Assembly: GCA_002839355.1 (NCBI GenBank) | Contig: PGXW01000023.1 | Span: 1-42,227, forward strand | Length of the DNA stretch: 42,227 nt | Reading direction: 5' to 3' | Origin: Spirochaetae bacterium HGW-Spirochaetae-2 | Lineage (GTDB): Bacteria; Spirochaetota; Spirochaetia; Sphaerochaetales; Sphaerochaetaceae | In this document: piece by piece, positions 1 through 8,252 of the stretch | How the letters are laid out: each line of letters starts with the position of its first letter | Position numbering within the stretch: the first letter of the stretch is position 1 | Position numbers and translations under genes: made by a program | Notes under the pieces: generated by a model | What the model was told of the DNA's origin: nothing | Seen by the model: the letters and a program-made list of their open reading frames with translations, nothing else | Database searches by the model: none

Positions 1-106
1 TGAAGAATTTCATGGCAATGATCTACTTTGTCTGTGGAGAGCTTGCTCTTCCCAAAGCCACCATCATGTAGGGTTACCCACTCGATTCAGCGAATAACCC
101 TATTAT

Positions 107-394
107 TTGGTTCATTTTGATAATGATGGTATAGTTACCTATCGCCACTTCATCAACCCGGAGGATCCTGCCAATTGGTCATACCGCCAAGTCGGCAATT
201 ATGGCGAAGTACTTACCGATTCGGTGGTAGGCTACCGGGCGCATGCCGATATGCGACTGGGGAACCTGTCGTTCGGCATCTCGCTCGATGTACCGTCGTA
301 TGGATACACCTTCAGCAGTACTTCTGCCGACGATATCGAACCGAACTTCGATAAGGCTAGGATCGGCGCATCGGCGATGTACTGGTTCCTCTAA
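107..394 (+). pseudogene. Probable C-terminal remnant of a beta-barrel outer-membrane protein
   Basis: This open frame gives 95 residues from a TTG, but no ribosome site precedes it and an in-frame TAA lies at 95-97. The product has alternating hydrophobic and polar residues rich in Y, S, G and N, and ends in the aromatic string MYWFL. That pattern resembles the last strands of an outer-membrane barrel with a C-terminal aromatic signal. I read it as the 3' end of a broken or truncated surface protein. The bases before it do not continue it in the same frame. The family is not recognised, and it could instead be a small expressed protein. Confidence 0.35.
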
Positions 395-454
395 CGCATC
401 CCATATCACGCATCGTCAATGCATCATCCGGGATGAAGCCGGAGGCTTGGAAAC

Positions 455-1666
455 CTACTCGTAGTCGAGCACCTCGTCCAACACGGGCATCTCATCCTCA
501 TCGAAGTTGCCGAGATCCAAGGACTTCACCGAACTTTGACCGACCTCACCATACTGGTACAACTGGTCGAGATACTCGATGGCACCGCGGATCTTGGTCC
601 GCAGCAAGTGTCCACCCTTGTCCATCGACCGCAGCATATCGTCGATACTCACCGGGGGAGACCATCCATAGGCCTTGCCATGGAAATCGACCAACCGCAG
701 TACAACATCGCGCACCTCGGCTTTGGTCAATGGTGCAAGTTGCTCGGCATCAAGTATGGCTTGGAGTACATGACGTATCGGACGCGCCGATTCATCATCA
801 TACAATTCCTTCAAATTCTCGAATTCATGCTTGCTCTCGATCACGTCCTCGGCATACGAGGAACTTATGGCGAACAGGCTATACGTGGAAGCGAAGGATT
901 TCGGGGGGAACAGGAAATCGGCCATATTCGCATACGCCTTCAACCGTGTCTTCTTGCCCAGTCGTCCGGTCAATTCGGTCTCATCGAACAGGAGCACCCA
1001 TCCGGCATATCCGGAGCGAAGAAAAAACTGGCTCAGGAATGCAAAATAATCGCGGTAATGCTTCGACTTCACGAAATTGACAGAGAAGGCGACCCGTTCA
1101 TCGAAAATTCTCCGATAAATCTGTTTGATCTGCAGGTTGGGGACAAAATCGCCTTCCAGATCGGTTTGCAGCAGATATCGTTCATCCTGGTCATCGGAAT
1201 TCAGATATGACCTGAGAAGATAGTACAAGCGGTCGGTCTCCAACTGCTTGGCGGTGTGCAGCAGCAATTCGTTGGATAACGGACTGTTCGGCGTCAACTG
1301 CTCGATCTCTTGCATGAAGCCCGGTTGGATCCGTTGCGGAAGGTAAGTATTGTTCACTACATTCTTGTAGATGTGGTACAACTTGTCGAACGGCGTTTCC
1401 TTGCTCAGCGAAACAAGCGAAACGACCATATTGTTCGCATGGGCAAGATTGAACACTGTATTAAGCAAATGCGTCTTGCCTTCACCATATTTGCCACTGA
1501 TCACTTTTCCGGTGGAAACACCCTCGTCCCGCACGGAATCGAGGTCATGGATGATCTGCTGCATGATCTGCGCCCGAGCCTCGGAGAAATACCGGCCCAC
1601 AGCCCGCGAGGGGATGCCGGAACGCAAGGCTTCGATCATATGTCTTGATGGAAAATCGAATGTCAT
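455..1666 (-). CDS. BREX-type P-loop ATPase (DUF2791/BrxD-like), third gene of the ATPase operon
   Basis: This 403-residue protein carries a Walker A loop GKYGEGKT (58-65) and a Walker B strand VLLFDE (224-229). Its N-terminal segment IEALRSGIPSRAV (11-23) matches what I remember of the start of BREX system ATP-binding proteins (DUF2791, BrxD). In type 2 BREX, BrxD is a partner of the helicase BrxHI. The ATG at 1666 overlaps the stop of the upstream ATPase gene (ATGA), and GAAGGAG lies 7 bases before it, so the two are translationally coupled. It is probably a cytoplasmic AAA-like motor or switch in a DNA-surveillance complex (inference). BrxD membership is from recall of the family, not a search. 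Confidence 0.8.
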   Translation of the reverse strand: MTFDFPSRHMIEALRSGIPSRAVGRYFSEARAQIMQQIIHDLDSVRDEGVSTGKVISGKYGEGKTHLLNTVFNLAHANNMVVSLVSLSKETPFDKLYHIYKNVVNNTYLPQRIQPGFMQEIEQLTPNSPLSNELLLHTAKQLETDRLYYLLRSYLNSDDQDERYLLQTDLEGDFVPNLQIKQIYRRIFDERVAFSVNFVKSKHYRDYFAFLSQFFLRSGYAGWVLLFDETELTGRLGKKTRLKAYANMADFLFPPKSFASTYSLFAISSSYAEDVIESKHEFENLKELYDDESARPIRHVLQAILDAEQLAPLTKAEVRDVVLRLVDFHGKAYGWSPPVSIDDMLRSMDKGGHLLRTKIRGAIEYLDQLYQYGEVGQSSVKSLDLGNFDEDEMPVLDEVLDYE

Positions 1667-2916
1667 AGCACCACTCCTTCGGACGAAGCCAGCGTAGCTT
1701 GGTTCACCAATCGTGGAATCGAAAGTCCCCCCATGCGAGCCATGTTGACAATTTCCGTTGCCTTGGCTTCATCGATCGCCTGCGCATGCACTTCGATACT
1801 GTTGACAACCTGTGCGAGCCGTTTGGACATCTCCACCAACATGTGGGGCGAATAGACCTGCAACGCCATGGCATCCATATCCAATATATCGCCGAACCGA
1901 TTCATGCGGGTTCCGACAATCTCGTTTTGGATCCGCATCCACAATGCCTGGTATGACTTGATGCCGCTGTTCTCGTTATCCAGCAACACCTTGTCGAAGG
2001 CAAACAGGAACATGATGTTGCGAAAATTGTCTATATCGTCGATCAATTGCCTGATGCTCTCGTACGTATCGTCACGTTTCATCTTGGTATAATGCATGGG
2101 ATTGAGGCTGGATTTGTCCACCATCACCTCCAGATTGTCAATGCATACGAGCAATCCGGCATGTCCACTGAGACGGACAACCTCGGCCAAGGAGCGCAAC
2201 ATGTGGCGAGCGTTGAATTTGGTGATGCGCGATGGTGCCATTCCCAATGGTCTCAAGGAGGCGACTTTGATCGATTTGTCTCCGTTGAGCCAAGCAAGCA
2301 GCGTCTGCCTGCTTTGGCCTTCCAGGAACGGATGTCCCAGCAGTCCACCGCACAAAAGGCTGCAGGCGAGCGCAAAATTGTTATCCAGCAGCTTGTTGTC
2401 CAAGAACAGTTCCTTCAATTGGACACGGATTTCCCGTCGGGTCAAGGCATCGGCCAGTCCCAGATGGCTCAAGTGGTCGATAAAGGTCATCCCCTCGGGG
2501 ATATCGCGATGGTCGAATCCGAGCGAGGAAACAACCGCATGGCTACACGCCTGCAACAACTGCTCAAGGTCGCATTGGCTGAGGATCTCCAGATAGATTT
2601 CCTTGAAATCGTGCAACCAGACATCCTTGGCAGAGAAATGGACGGTGACAAAATGTTCCTTGCGCGCCATCGATGAAAGCAGATGCAACGCATGTGTCTT
2701 GCCGCTGCCACTCTGCCCCGTTAGAAACTTGATCTTGCTGCCACCGGCCGGAATGAATTCCCGCAGATACTTCTCCCGCCAGAAATCCCCGACGAAATTG
2801 AATCCTACCGAAAGTTGTTCCAACATCGATTCGCCTTGTGGTGGTTCTCCATGGGTGAGCTGCACAATAGTGGAATGATGCGCGTCATAGGGATGACTCT
2901 CGATCTTCATTTCCAT
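1663..2916 (-). CDS. Second BREX-like P-loop ATPase, second gene of the ATPase operon
   Basis: The product is 417 residues from the chosen start. Walker A is GQSGSGKT (67-74) and the Walker B-like strand is LLVCIDN (255-261), with Asp-Asn where most AAA proteins have Asp-Glu. The stretch around residues 219-250 (RPLGMAPSRITKFNARHMLR) and the later YESIRQLIDDID are typical of BREX system ATP-binding domain proteins as I recall them. An ATG at 2937 overlaps the stop of the preceding gene, but AGGAGG (2922-2927) sits correctly only for ATGs at 2919, 2916 or 2910. I chose 2916, which has 5-base spacing. It is clearly diverged from the ATPase encoded just downstream, so the two probably form a hetero-complex (inference). 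Confidence 0.78.
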   Translation of the reverse strand: MEMKIESHPYDAHHSTIVQLTHGEPPQGESMLEQLSVGFNFVGDFWREKYLREFIPAGGSKIKFLTGQSGSGKTHALHLLSSMARKEHFVTVHFSAKDVWLHDFKEIYLEILSQCDLEQLLQACSHAVVSSLGFDHRDIPEGMTFIDHLSHLGLADALTRREIRVQLKELFLDNKLLDNNFALACSLLCGGLLGHPFLEGQSRQTLLAWLNGDKSIKVASLRPLGMAPSRITKFNARHMLRSLAEVVRLSGHAGLLVCIDNLEVMVDKSSLNPMHYTKMKRDDTYESIRQLIDDIDNFRNIMFLFAFDKVLLDNENSGIKSYQALWMRIQNEIVGTRMNRFGDILDMDAMALQVYSPHMLVEMSKRLAQVVNSIEVHAQAIDEAKATEIVNMARMGGLSIPRLVNQATLASSEGVVL

Positions 2917-2933
2917 CATGCCCTCCTCTGCTG

Positions 2934-3701
2934 TCATGCGTAGAATCGGATGGTCGCCAGAAACTGCTCACGCCCTTCCCCATCCAATATCCTGATAGCC
3001 TTGTTGTTGTTCCGGCTCGGCCCGAATTGATATGTCCGACCATCCTTGGTCTCGATCGGGTCCGAAAGGTACAATCGGGCCAGGTCGAACGCATAGCTCT
3101 GCAGGTCGTACTCCTTGCGCGCCCGACTCATGGGAACAAGGAACTTGTACAACGTGTTCAGATAGATATCGGCATCTGCTTTCTTGTCGAGTTTCAGCAC
3201 CGCCAGGTCGTACGCGGCGGCAAGTTCATTGGCGAACTGCCCTGCGTTGAACGATGCCTTCATGAGCTTTTCACGCTCCTGCTTGACTGTCTGGACAAAA
3301 AATTCCGGACGCATGCAAGATATCTTCCTGCGGTCCAAGAACAGATCCTGGTTTTCGACATCGACACGGACCTTGTAGGGAAACATTTCGAAGTTGGGAA
3401 AGGTTCCGACAACATCGACTGCGTGCCGCAGACACAGATCGAGCATCTGTTTGGTGAATGCCCCGCTCTCGAGATATTCCCTCGCATCGAAACCGGCGAG
3501 TGCCTGTTGCAACTCCCCCACTATCCGGCCGATGTCCTCATGCACAGCAATGCTAGCCGCAATATCCTTGGTTGCCGCCTTCACGTCACCGGCAGCCAAC
3601 TCCTTCGTGATCGCCTTCTGCAATTTGGCGGCCAAGGAGGTCTTCTCCTTCCACGATTTCTCCAACAATTGGGTCTGGTCATAGAGCAATTCATAATCCA
3701 T
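2934..3701 (-). CDS. Unknown coiled-coil protein, first gene of the ATPase operon
   Basis: I do not recognise this 255-residue protein. Residues about 10-70 are rich in K, E, A and Q with heptad-like spacing and probably form helices or a coiled coil. The C-terminal end has a basic, glycine-containing patch YQFGPSRNNNKAIRILD beginning near residue 224. No membrane segment or catalytic motif is evident. ATG 3701 is chosen because AGAGG lies 8 bases upstream; an in-frame ATG at 3722 has no ribosome site. Its stop overlaps the next gene's first possible ATG. As the leading gene of the ATPase operon it may be a recruitment or sensor subunit (inference). Confidence 0.75.
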   Translation of the reverse strand: MDYELLYDQTQLLEKSWKEKTSLAAKLQKAITKELAAGDVKAATKDIAASIAVHEDIGRIVGELQQALAGFDAREYLESGAFTKQMLDLCLRHAVDVVGTFPNFEMFPYKVRVDVENQDLFLDRRKISCMRPEFFVQTVKQEREKLMKASFNAGQFANELAAAYDLAVLKLDKKADADIYLNTLYKFLVPMSRARKEYDLQSYAFDLARLYLSDPIETKDGRTYQFGPSRNNNKAIRILDGEGREQFLATIRFYA

Positions 3702-3766
3702 AAGAAGTACCTCTGTGTGCATTGTGTTACATGATGCTATGATATAATCTGTATCTACGCAAGTAT

Positions 3767-3814
3767 TTTGGTATGAAAAACATTTGGTATGAAAAACATT
3801 TGGTATGAAAAACA
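3767..3814. repeat. Three perfect 16-bp tandem repeats (TTTGGTATGAAAAACA)
   Basis: Units occupy 3767-3782, 3783-3798 and 3799-3814 without a mismatch. The array ends 4 bp behind the putative -35 of the ATPase operon, where an activator or repressor array would sit. It is not CRISPR, because there are no spacers. Confidence 0.9.
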
Positions 3815-3967
3815 TGACGTGTTCCAGTAGTTGCCAAGCGGTCCGAAAGGTGAGGGACCATGCAAGCTCCCGCCCCCGAGCAATCGCAGGCAACGCTAGA
3901 GTCCATACGTGGGCACTTTGGGGCGGAAAGAGAGAAACCGCATCTTGGATCCATTCCTTGTCTTGGG

Positions 3968-3993
3968 GAGTGTGATACCTAGAGTGTGATACC
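3968..3993. repeat. Two direct repeats GAGTGTGATACC, period 14 bp
   Basis: Copies at 3968-3979 and 3982-3993 are identical and separated by TA. They lie upstream of the helicase start at 4094 and could be operator half-sites for its promoter. Confidence 0.75.
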
Positions 3994-4093
3994 GTATTAT
4001 TCCGTCGTGTCGTGACAGATCCGATCCTACCGGGACTTATCGGGTAAAGACATGAATTGCAATCCAATCGAATAGCATTGGAAAGGAGGATGC

Positions 4094-5644
4094 GTGAGTC
4101 TTTCATTGTACCCCTGGCAACAATCCTGCATGGAAGCATGGTTTCACAACAAAGGTCGGGGAATCGTACAGGTGGTCACCGGTGCCGGAAAGACCTTCAT
4201 GGCCCTCAGCTGCGCGCATCAGCTCGATGCCAACTATCAGGGAAAGTTGAAAATTCGGATACTGGTACCGAAGACCTTCATGGTCTCGCAATGGAAATCC
4301 TTTATTCTGGACCAGCATGAATTGTTCGGCATCGAGCGGCAGGATATTGGCATATGGTATGGACTGCACAAGGACCCACCCGACCGCAAGGTCATGCTTT
4401 ATGTCATAAACTCGGCTCGGTTGTCCTTTTCGCGCCACTTGTTGGCGGATTTGGCCGAAGGGACCCCGATCATGCTGATTGCCGACGAATGCCACCATTA
4501 CGCCAGCGAAGAAAACCGAAGGATCTTCGAATTCCTGCCTGAAGTGCCCTCTCAAGCCCTTTCCCGCCTCCATACGTTGGGACTTTCCGCTACCCCCCAG
4601 ACCGAAGGATTCGAACAGGTCCTGGTCCCATCGCTCGGCCCGCTCATCTACGCCTATGGATTTTCCGAGGCCATGCACCACCGTGTGATAAATAATTGTA
4701 CCCTGTACAATATCAGCCTCCCCATGGCTACGGAAGAACAACTGCAGTACGAAAAATACTCCATCGGTATCAGGAGACTCATCTCCAGGCTGCACCTCAG
4801 GACAACTGGATCCGATGTAAGAGAACTTGGTCAGTTCTTTATTCGGATTCGGAAATTGACAGGTGATGCCGATCCGCTGGTTGCCCGACGTGCAAAACAG
4901 TTGATCATGCTCCTATACAAAAGGAAAGCTTTGGTGTACGAGGCCTCTGCACGCGTCGAGTGCGCCTTCCAGATAATCACCCGCCTCGATCCCAATTCCC
5001 GGATCATCATCTTCAGCGAACGCATCAGCCAAACCGAAATGCTGTACGAATTGGTCGAGGCACAATGGCCCGGACACGTAGGACGCTACCACAGCAAGAT
5101 GGGAGAAGTCGCCAGAACTCGTGCGTTACAGCGCTACCGTGAAAAGGAAGTGCGGATTCTAGTGTGCTGTCGGGCGTTGGACGAGGGTTTTGATATTCCC
5201 GCCGCGGATGTCGGTATCGTGTTGTCGGGAACATCGACCGAGCGACAGCGGACCCAGCGGCTAGGGCGCATCTTGCGTCGTGCAGAGGGCAAGCTGGTTT
5301 CGAGCCTATTCTACCTATATCTGGATGGAACCGTAGAGGACCATGCGCTGTTCGCCGAATCGATCGAAGATGTCCTTGAATTCGATCTGCAGTATGTGGG
5401 ACAACCCCATGGGTTCGCACATCCGGTGTACGACCAACTGGCTTCACGTATTGTATCCCAGGAAATCGATCGGGGCATGGATGAGAACAAAATCGCATGG
5501 CTACAGCAGTTCCTGCAACTTGGACAACTTCGGACCGATTGGCTGCTGGATGCGGATGTGCTGGCACAAAGAGTCAAGAATTCCCACTCCCAAGTTCAAC
5601 GCAACTATTGGATGTGCATGGTGCGGATGGCACGTACACGGTAA
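4094..5644 (+). CDS. SF2 DECH-box helicase, BrxHI/XPB-like, of the putative defence module
   Basis: This 516-residue helicase has the SF2 motif set: TGAGKT (29-34, motif I), DECH (131-134, II), SAT (165-167, III), ALDEGFDIP (361-369, V) and QRTQRLGRILRR (385-396, VI). The compact layout resembles the SSL2/XPB group (COG1061), to which BREX BrxHI-type helicases belong as I recall. The start is GTG 4094, with AAAGGAGG ending 4 bases before it. It is transcribed away from the BrxD-like ATPase operon across a 392-bp control region. It probably translocates on or unwinds invading DNA for the ATPases (inference). A general repair helicase is the alternative. Confidence 0.85.
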   Translation: MSLSLYPWQQSCMEAWFHNKGRGIVQVVTGAGKTFMALSCAHQLDANYQGKLKIRILVPKTFMVSQWKSFILDQHELFGIERQDIGIWYGLHKDPPDRKVMLYVINSARLSFSRHLLADLAEGTPIMLIADECHHYASEENRRIFEFLPEVPSQALSRLHTLGLSATPQTEGFEQVLVPSLGPLIYAYGFSEAMHHRVINNCTLYNISLPMATEEQLQYEKYSIGIRRLISRLHLRTTGSDVRELGQFFIRIRKLTGDADPLVARRAKQLIMLLYKRKALVYEASARVECAFQIITRLDPNSRIIIFSERISQTEMLYELVEAQWPGHVGRYHSKMGEVARTRALQRYREKEVRILVCCRALDEGFDIPAADVGIVLSGTSTERQRTQRLGRILRRAEGKLVSSLFYLYLDGTVEDHALFAESIEDVLEFDLQYVGQPHGFAHPVYDQLASRIVSQEIDRGMDENKIAWLQQFLQLGQLRTDWLLDADVLAQRVKNSHSQVQRNYWMCMVRMARTR

Positions 5645-5724
5645 GTACCTGGTACCAAATTATGATTTTGTATACAAAATTGAATAATGGTGCCAGACAC
5701 CGATTTTAGATTTTGTATGCAAAG
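5644..5724. repeat. 58-bp triple-palindrome repeat, copy 1, with an extra half unit
   Basis: The left arm GTACCTGGTACC ends at 5656, the core TTTTGTATACAAAA is 5666-5679, and the right arm GGTGCCAGACACC is 5689-5701; all gaps are 9 bp. A second core (TTTTGTATGCAAAG, 5711-5724) follows after another 9-bp gap but lacks a right arm. The repeat begins on the last base of the helicase stop codon. It contains the stop codon and last codons of the convergent gene at 5706-6314. Confidence 0.9.
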
Positions 5725-6314
5725 TCGGAGAAGGGAATTGATTTTGCTTGCCAGTCCGGGCAATGGTCCTCCAAGAAACTGTTTAGGTTTCGCGAACCAG
5801 CGGTATCATCGGCGTGTCGACCCTTCCAATCTTCGATCAAATCCTTGGCAGACGATTCTGGGAAATCCTCCACATAGTCAAAAAAATCGCTGTGTGATTC
5901 AAACGTGAATCGGTAGAGCCCCAACAAAACTCCATGAAGATAGGTTTGTTCCGAAATGTGTTCACCTACCTGGTGGAACTCACCAATTTGATACAGGAAG
6001 GGTGAGAACGCATCTGAAACCATGTCATATGCAACATCGAATTCATCACGATATCCACCGCCACGCTGTCTGCCAGAAGCATCCCAACAATCTTCGATAG
6101 CAATCCCATCGAGCGCGTTGTACACTGAGGAAGCGACGTCCTCCACCGAGACATGACAATAGATCCTAGCTGAGACTTTGGAAATCTCCTTGGCGAAGAC
6201 TTCATCCGTATCTGCCAATATTGCCAATACCTGTAACGCCTGTTCACCTTTTAGGGGATACATTCGAGGAGCGTCCCCACTTTCAGCACCTTTCCGCCTG
6301 GATTTCTTTTCCAT
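5706..6314 (-). CDS. Unknown 202-residue protein bracketed by two repeat copies
   Basis: I do not recognise this soluble, acidic, aromatic-rich protein. It opens with a lysine/arginine cluster (MEKKSRRKG), and the body is predicted mostly helical, without signal peptide or catalytic motif. ATG 6314 is chosen because AAGGAAGG precedes it by about 10 bases. An in-frame ATG at 6347 lies inside a 58-bp repeat and has no ribosome site. The last six residues (DFAYKI) are encoded by the repeat core of copy 1, so the stop codon was probably supplied or altered by the repeat. It lies 54 bp behind the MATE gene on the same strand and may be the tail of the marR-MATE operon. Confidence 0.65.
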   Translation of the reverse strand: MEKKSRRKGAESGDAPRMYPLKGEQALQVLAILADTDEVFAKEISKVSARIYCHVSVEDVASSVYNALDGIAIEDCWDASGRQRGGGYRDEFDVAYDMVSDAFSPFLYQIGEFHQVGEHISEQTYLHGVLLGLYRFTFESHSDFFDYVEDFPESSAKDLIEDWKGRHADDTAGSRNLNSFLEDHCPDWQAKSIPFSDFAYKI

Positions 6315-6332
6315 TTTATCCGAACCTTCCTT

Positions 6333-6390
6333 GGTACCAGATACCATAATATTATTTTGTATGCAAAATCACAACTTGGTACCAGGTACC
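6333..6390. repeat. 58-bp triple-palindrome repeat, copy 2
   Basis: Arms are GGTACCAGATACC (6333-6345) and GGTACCAGGTACC (6378-6390), and the core is TTTTGTATGCAAAA (6355-6368), with 9-bp gaps. The stop codon of the MATE gene (6369-6371) lies inside it, so the last residues of the transporter (VPGTKL) are repeat-encoded. Confidence 0.92.
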
Positions 6391-7766
6391 TTCGTGGGAA
6401 CCCCCAATCGCTTGATCCCGAAATAGAACCAGATGCCGGTGACTGTCGATGATATGGCGTCGGCAAACGGTGCGGTGTGGACGAGGCCCGGCATCCCCCA
6501 AATCTTGGGAAAAATCACGATTGCAGGTATGAGCAGGATTACTTGTCGCAACAATATCAGGAACAATGCCGAACGGGGCCGCCCCGTGGCTTGGAAAAAG
6601 TTGGCCGCGATCACCTGGAAGCCGATGACAGGAAGGATCAGGAACCAGGAACGAAGCGCATAGCTGCCGAATTCAACAAGTTCGGCATCGCTGGTGAATA
6701 TTGACACCAATTCCCTGGAAAACAACTGCACCACGAGGAATCCGATGGTAACAATAAAGGTTGCGACGGTAATGGCAAGGGCCTCGGCTGTCTTGACCCG
6801 TCCGTACTTCTTCGCACCGTAGTTGAACCCAACAATCGGCTGGACGCCCTGGTTCAACCCGATGATAGGCATCAACAGCATCGTCTGGACACTGTTCACA
6901 ATACCCATGGCCGATACCGCGAGGTCTCCACCATAGAACAGAAGATTCTTGTTCAGCGTCACATTCAGCACGCTGTTGGCCAACTGCATGAGGAATCCGG
7001 GCAGACCCAACGCCACAATACTGGCAACAATAGCCCGTTTAAGCCGCATGGAGCGTAATGTGATCACATGCCGACTCTTCTTCTTATTGAGAAAATAGGA
7101 GAGTATCCAGATCATGGAAATACATTGGGCAATAATTGTTGCCAAGGCGGCTCCGACCATCCCCATCTTGAAACCGAAGATGAAGAGGGCATCCAGTATG
7201 ATGTTGATGCCAGCTCCGACGAACATCGTGATCATCGCTCGCTTCGGCTGGCCGGCAGCCCGCAGGAAATTGTTCATTCCCATGCTGGTCACCTGGAAGA
7301 TCGCGCCGAGGAAAATCACACGCATGTAGCTTGCGGCATAGGGCATCACCGCTTCGCTCGCCCCGAACATGCGTAGCAACGGCATGAGAAACAGTTCACC
7401 CAATACCATGAACAGCAAACCACTGCCCACCAGCAAAGCAAAAGCATTGCCCAAGACCTTATGTGCTTCCTCGGTTTTTCCCTCGCCCAACCGTATCGAG
7501 AACGTTGTGGCTCCCCCTACTCCGAACAGAATACCGATCGACATGAGGATGATCATGATGGGGAATCCGATGGTGATGCCTGCCAATCCGTTGACACCCA
7601 AATCGGCGGCATTGCCTATGAACATGCGGTCGACCACGTTGTACAACGCGTTCACCATCATCCCCACAATTGCGGGTAGGGAAAATTGTGCCAATAATCG
7701 GGAAACCTTCACAAATCCAAGCGGATTTCCCTGTGCCTCATCCAATGAATGCTTCATGGTATCCAT
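6369..7766 (-). CDS. MATE-family multidrug/cation antiporter
   Basis: This 465-residue protein has about twelve hydrophobic membrane segments in two similar halves. MATE-type sequences include PAIVGMMVNALYNVVDRMF near the N-terminus, GLPGFLMQLANS at the start of the second half, and GVQPIVGFNYGA. The family exports cationic drugs or metabolites in exchange for Na+ or H+. ATG 7766 lies 4 bases after the stop of the marR gene, so expression is probably coupled to that repressor. The C-terminus runs into a 58-bp repeat, which provides the final codons and the stop. Confidence 0.93.
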   Translation of the reverse strand: MDTMKHSLDEAQGNPLGFVKVSRLLAQFSLPAIVGMMVNALYNVVDRMFIGNAADLGVNGLAGITIGFPIMIILMSIGILFGVGGATTFSIRLGEGKTEEAHKVLGNAFALLVGSGLLFMVLGELFLMPLLRMFGASEAVMPYAASYMRVIFLGAIFQVTSMGMNNFLRAAGQPKRAMITMFVGAGINIILDALFIFGFKMGMVGAALATIIAQCISMIWILSYFLNKKKSRHVITLRSMRLKRAIVASIVALGLPGFLMQLANSVLNVTLNKNLLFYGGDLAVSAMGIVNSVQTMLLMPIIGLNQGVQPIVGFNYGAKKYGRVKTAEALAITVATFIVTIGFLVVQLFSRELVSIFTSDAELVEFGSYALRSWFLILPVIGFQVIAANFFQATGRPRSALFLILLRQVILLIPAIVIFPKIWGMPGLVHTAPFADAISSTVTGIWFYFGIKRLGVPTKVPGTKL

Positions 7767-7770
7767 CCCG

Positions 7771-8187
7771 TTACTGCCCTACGTGCGAGACCATCGTTTC
7801 GAGTGTCCCATACAATGCATCCCGCGTCTCTTCATCCATTCCAGCTGCCAAAAGCTCGCTCCATTGCGATAGGATCGGCAAGACATACAGCTTGCTCTCC
7901 TTCCCCTTCTCGGTGAGGAAAATGCGGTTGAACCGCTTGTCGTCCACGGCCTTCCTCTTTACCACGAAACCTTTCGCGACCAGCGATTGTACCACCCGGG
8001 CAGTCGCGGCCTTGTCGATGTTCAAGTGCTCCGACAATTGTTCTTGCGTCATGCCATTGTAATGGTACAGGGACGTGAGGAACGGTTGCTCGGACGCGGT
8101 CAAGCCATATTCCTTCAACGCCGAGTTCATATACACGAGGCTTTTCCGATAGAGGATAGAAATCAGCCTACCGATACTTTTCGCCAC
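7771..8187 (-). CDS. MarR-family repressor of the adjacent MATE exporter
   Basis: This is a winged-helix MarR protein of 138 residues. The recognition region reads QEQLSEHLNIDKAATARVVQSL, followed by a wing with the typical D-x-R pair (VDDKRFNRIFLTEKG). The frame is open to a TTG at 8217, but that TTG lies inside an operator and upstream of the likely transcription start. GTG 8187, with AAGGGG 7 bases before it, is the better start. It leads a two- or three-gene operon with the MATE exporter. It probably represses its own promoter until a ligand, perhaps a MATE substrate, binds (family knowledge and context). Confidence 0.92.
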   Translation of the reverse strand: MAKSIGRLISILYRKSLVYMNSALKEYGLTASEQPFLTSLYHYNGMTQEQLSEHLNIDKAATARVVQSLVAKGFVVKRKAVDDKRFNRIFLTEKGKESKLYVLPILSQWSELLAAGMDEETRDALYGTLETMVSHVGQ

Positions 8188-8204
8188 GACATATCCCCTT
8201 CTTG

Positions 8205-8246
8205 GTTGATACGTCAACTATTATACTTATTCGTTGACTTGTCAAC
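8205..8246 (-). promoter_or_regulatory. marR-MATE promoter with two MarR-type operators
   Basis: Two 14-bp palindromes of the form GTTGA-N4-TCAAC lie at 8205-8218 and 8233-8246, centred 28 bp apart. A minus-strand -10 TATAAT (8220-8225) lies between them, with a -35-like TTGACA inside the upstream site at a short 14-bp spacing. Occupation of both sites would block RNA polymerase, consistent with MarR autorepression. Confidence 0.75.
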
Positions 8247-8252
8247 TACTTT

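Larger units (their letters stand above)
3702..4093. promoter_or_regulatory. Divergent control region between the ATPase operon and the helicase gene
   Basis: This 392-bp gap holds no convincing gene. Towards the ATPase operon, a promoter candidate TTGCGT (3757-3762, minus strand), 17 bp, TAGCAT (3734-3739) can be drawn. Immediately behind its -35 lie three perfect 16-bp tandem repeats. On the helicase side two 12-bp direct repeats lie 100-125 bp before the start codon. I could not assign a clear promoter to the helicase. Confidence 0.45.

Noticed and set aside
1-71. Short open frame ending at 69-71 that could be the 3' end of a gene lying to the left
   Set aside because: Only about 22 codons are visible and the sequence is not recognisable.
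3767-3814. CRISPR-like short repeats
   Set aside because: Units are directly adjacent with no spacers and no cas genes are present.
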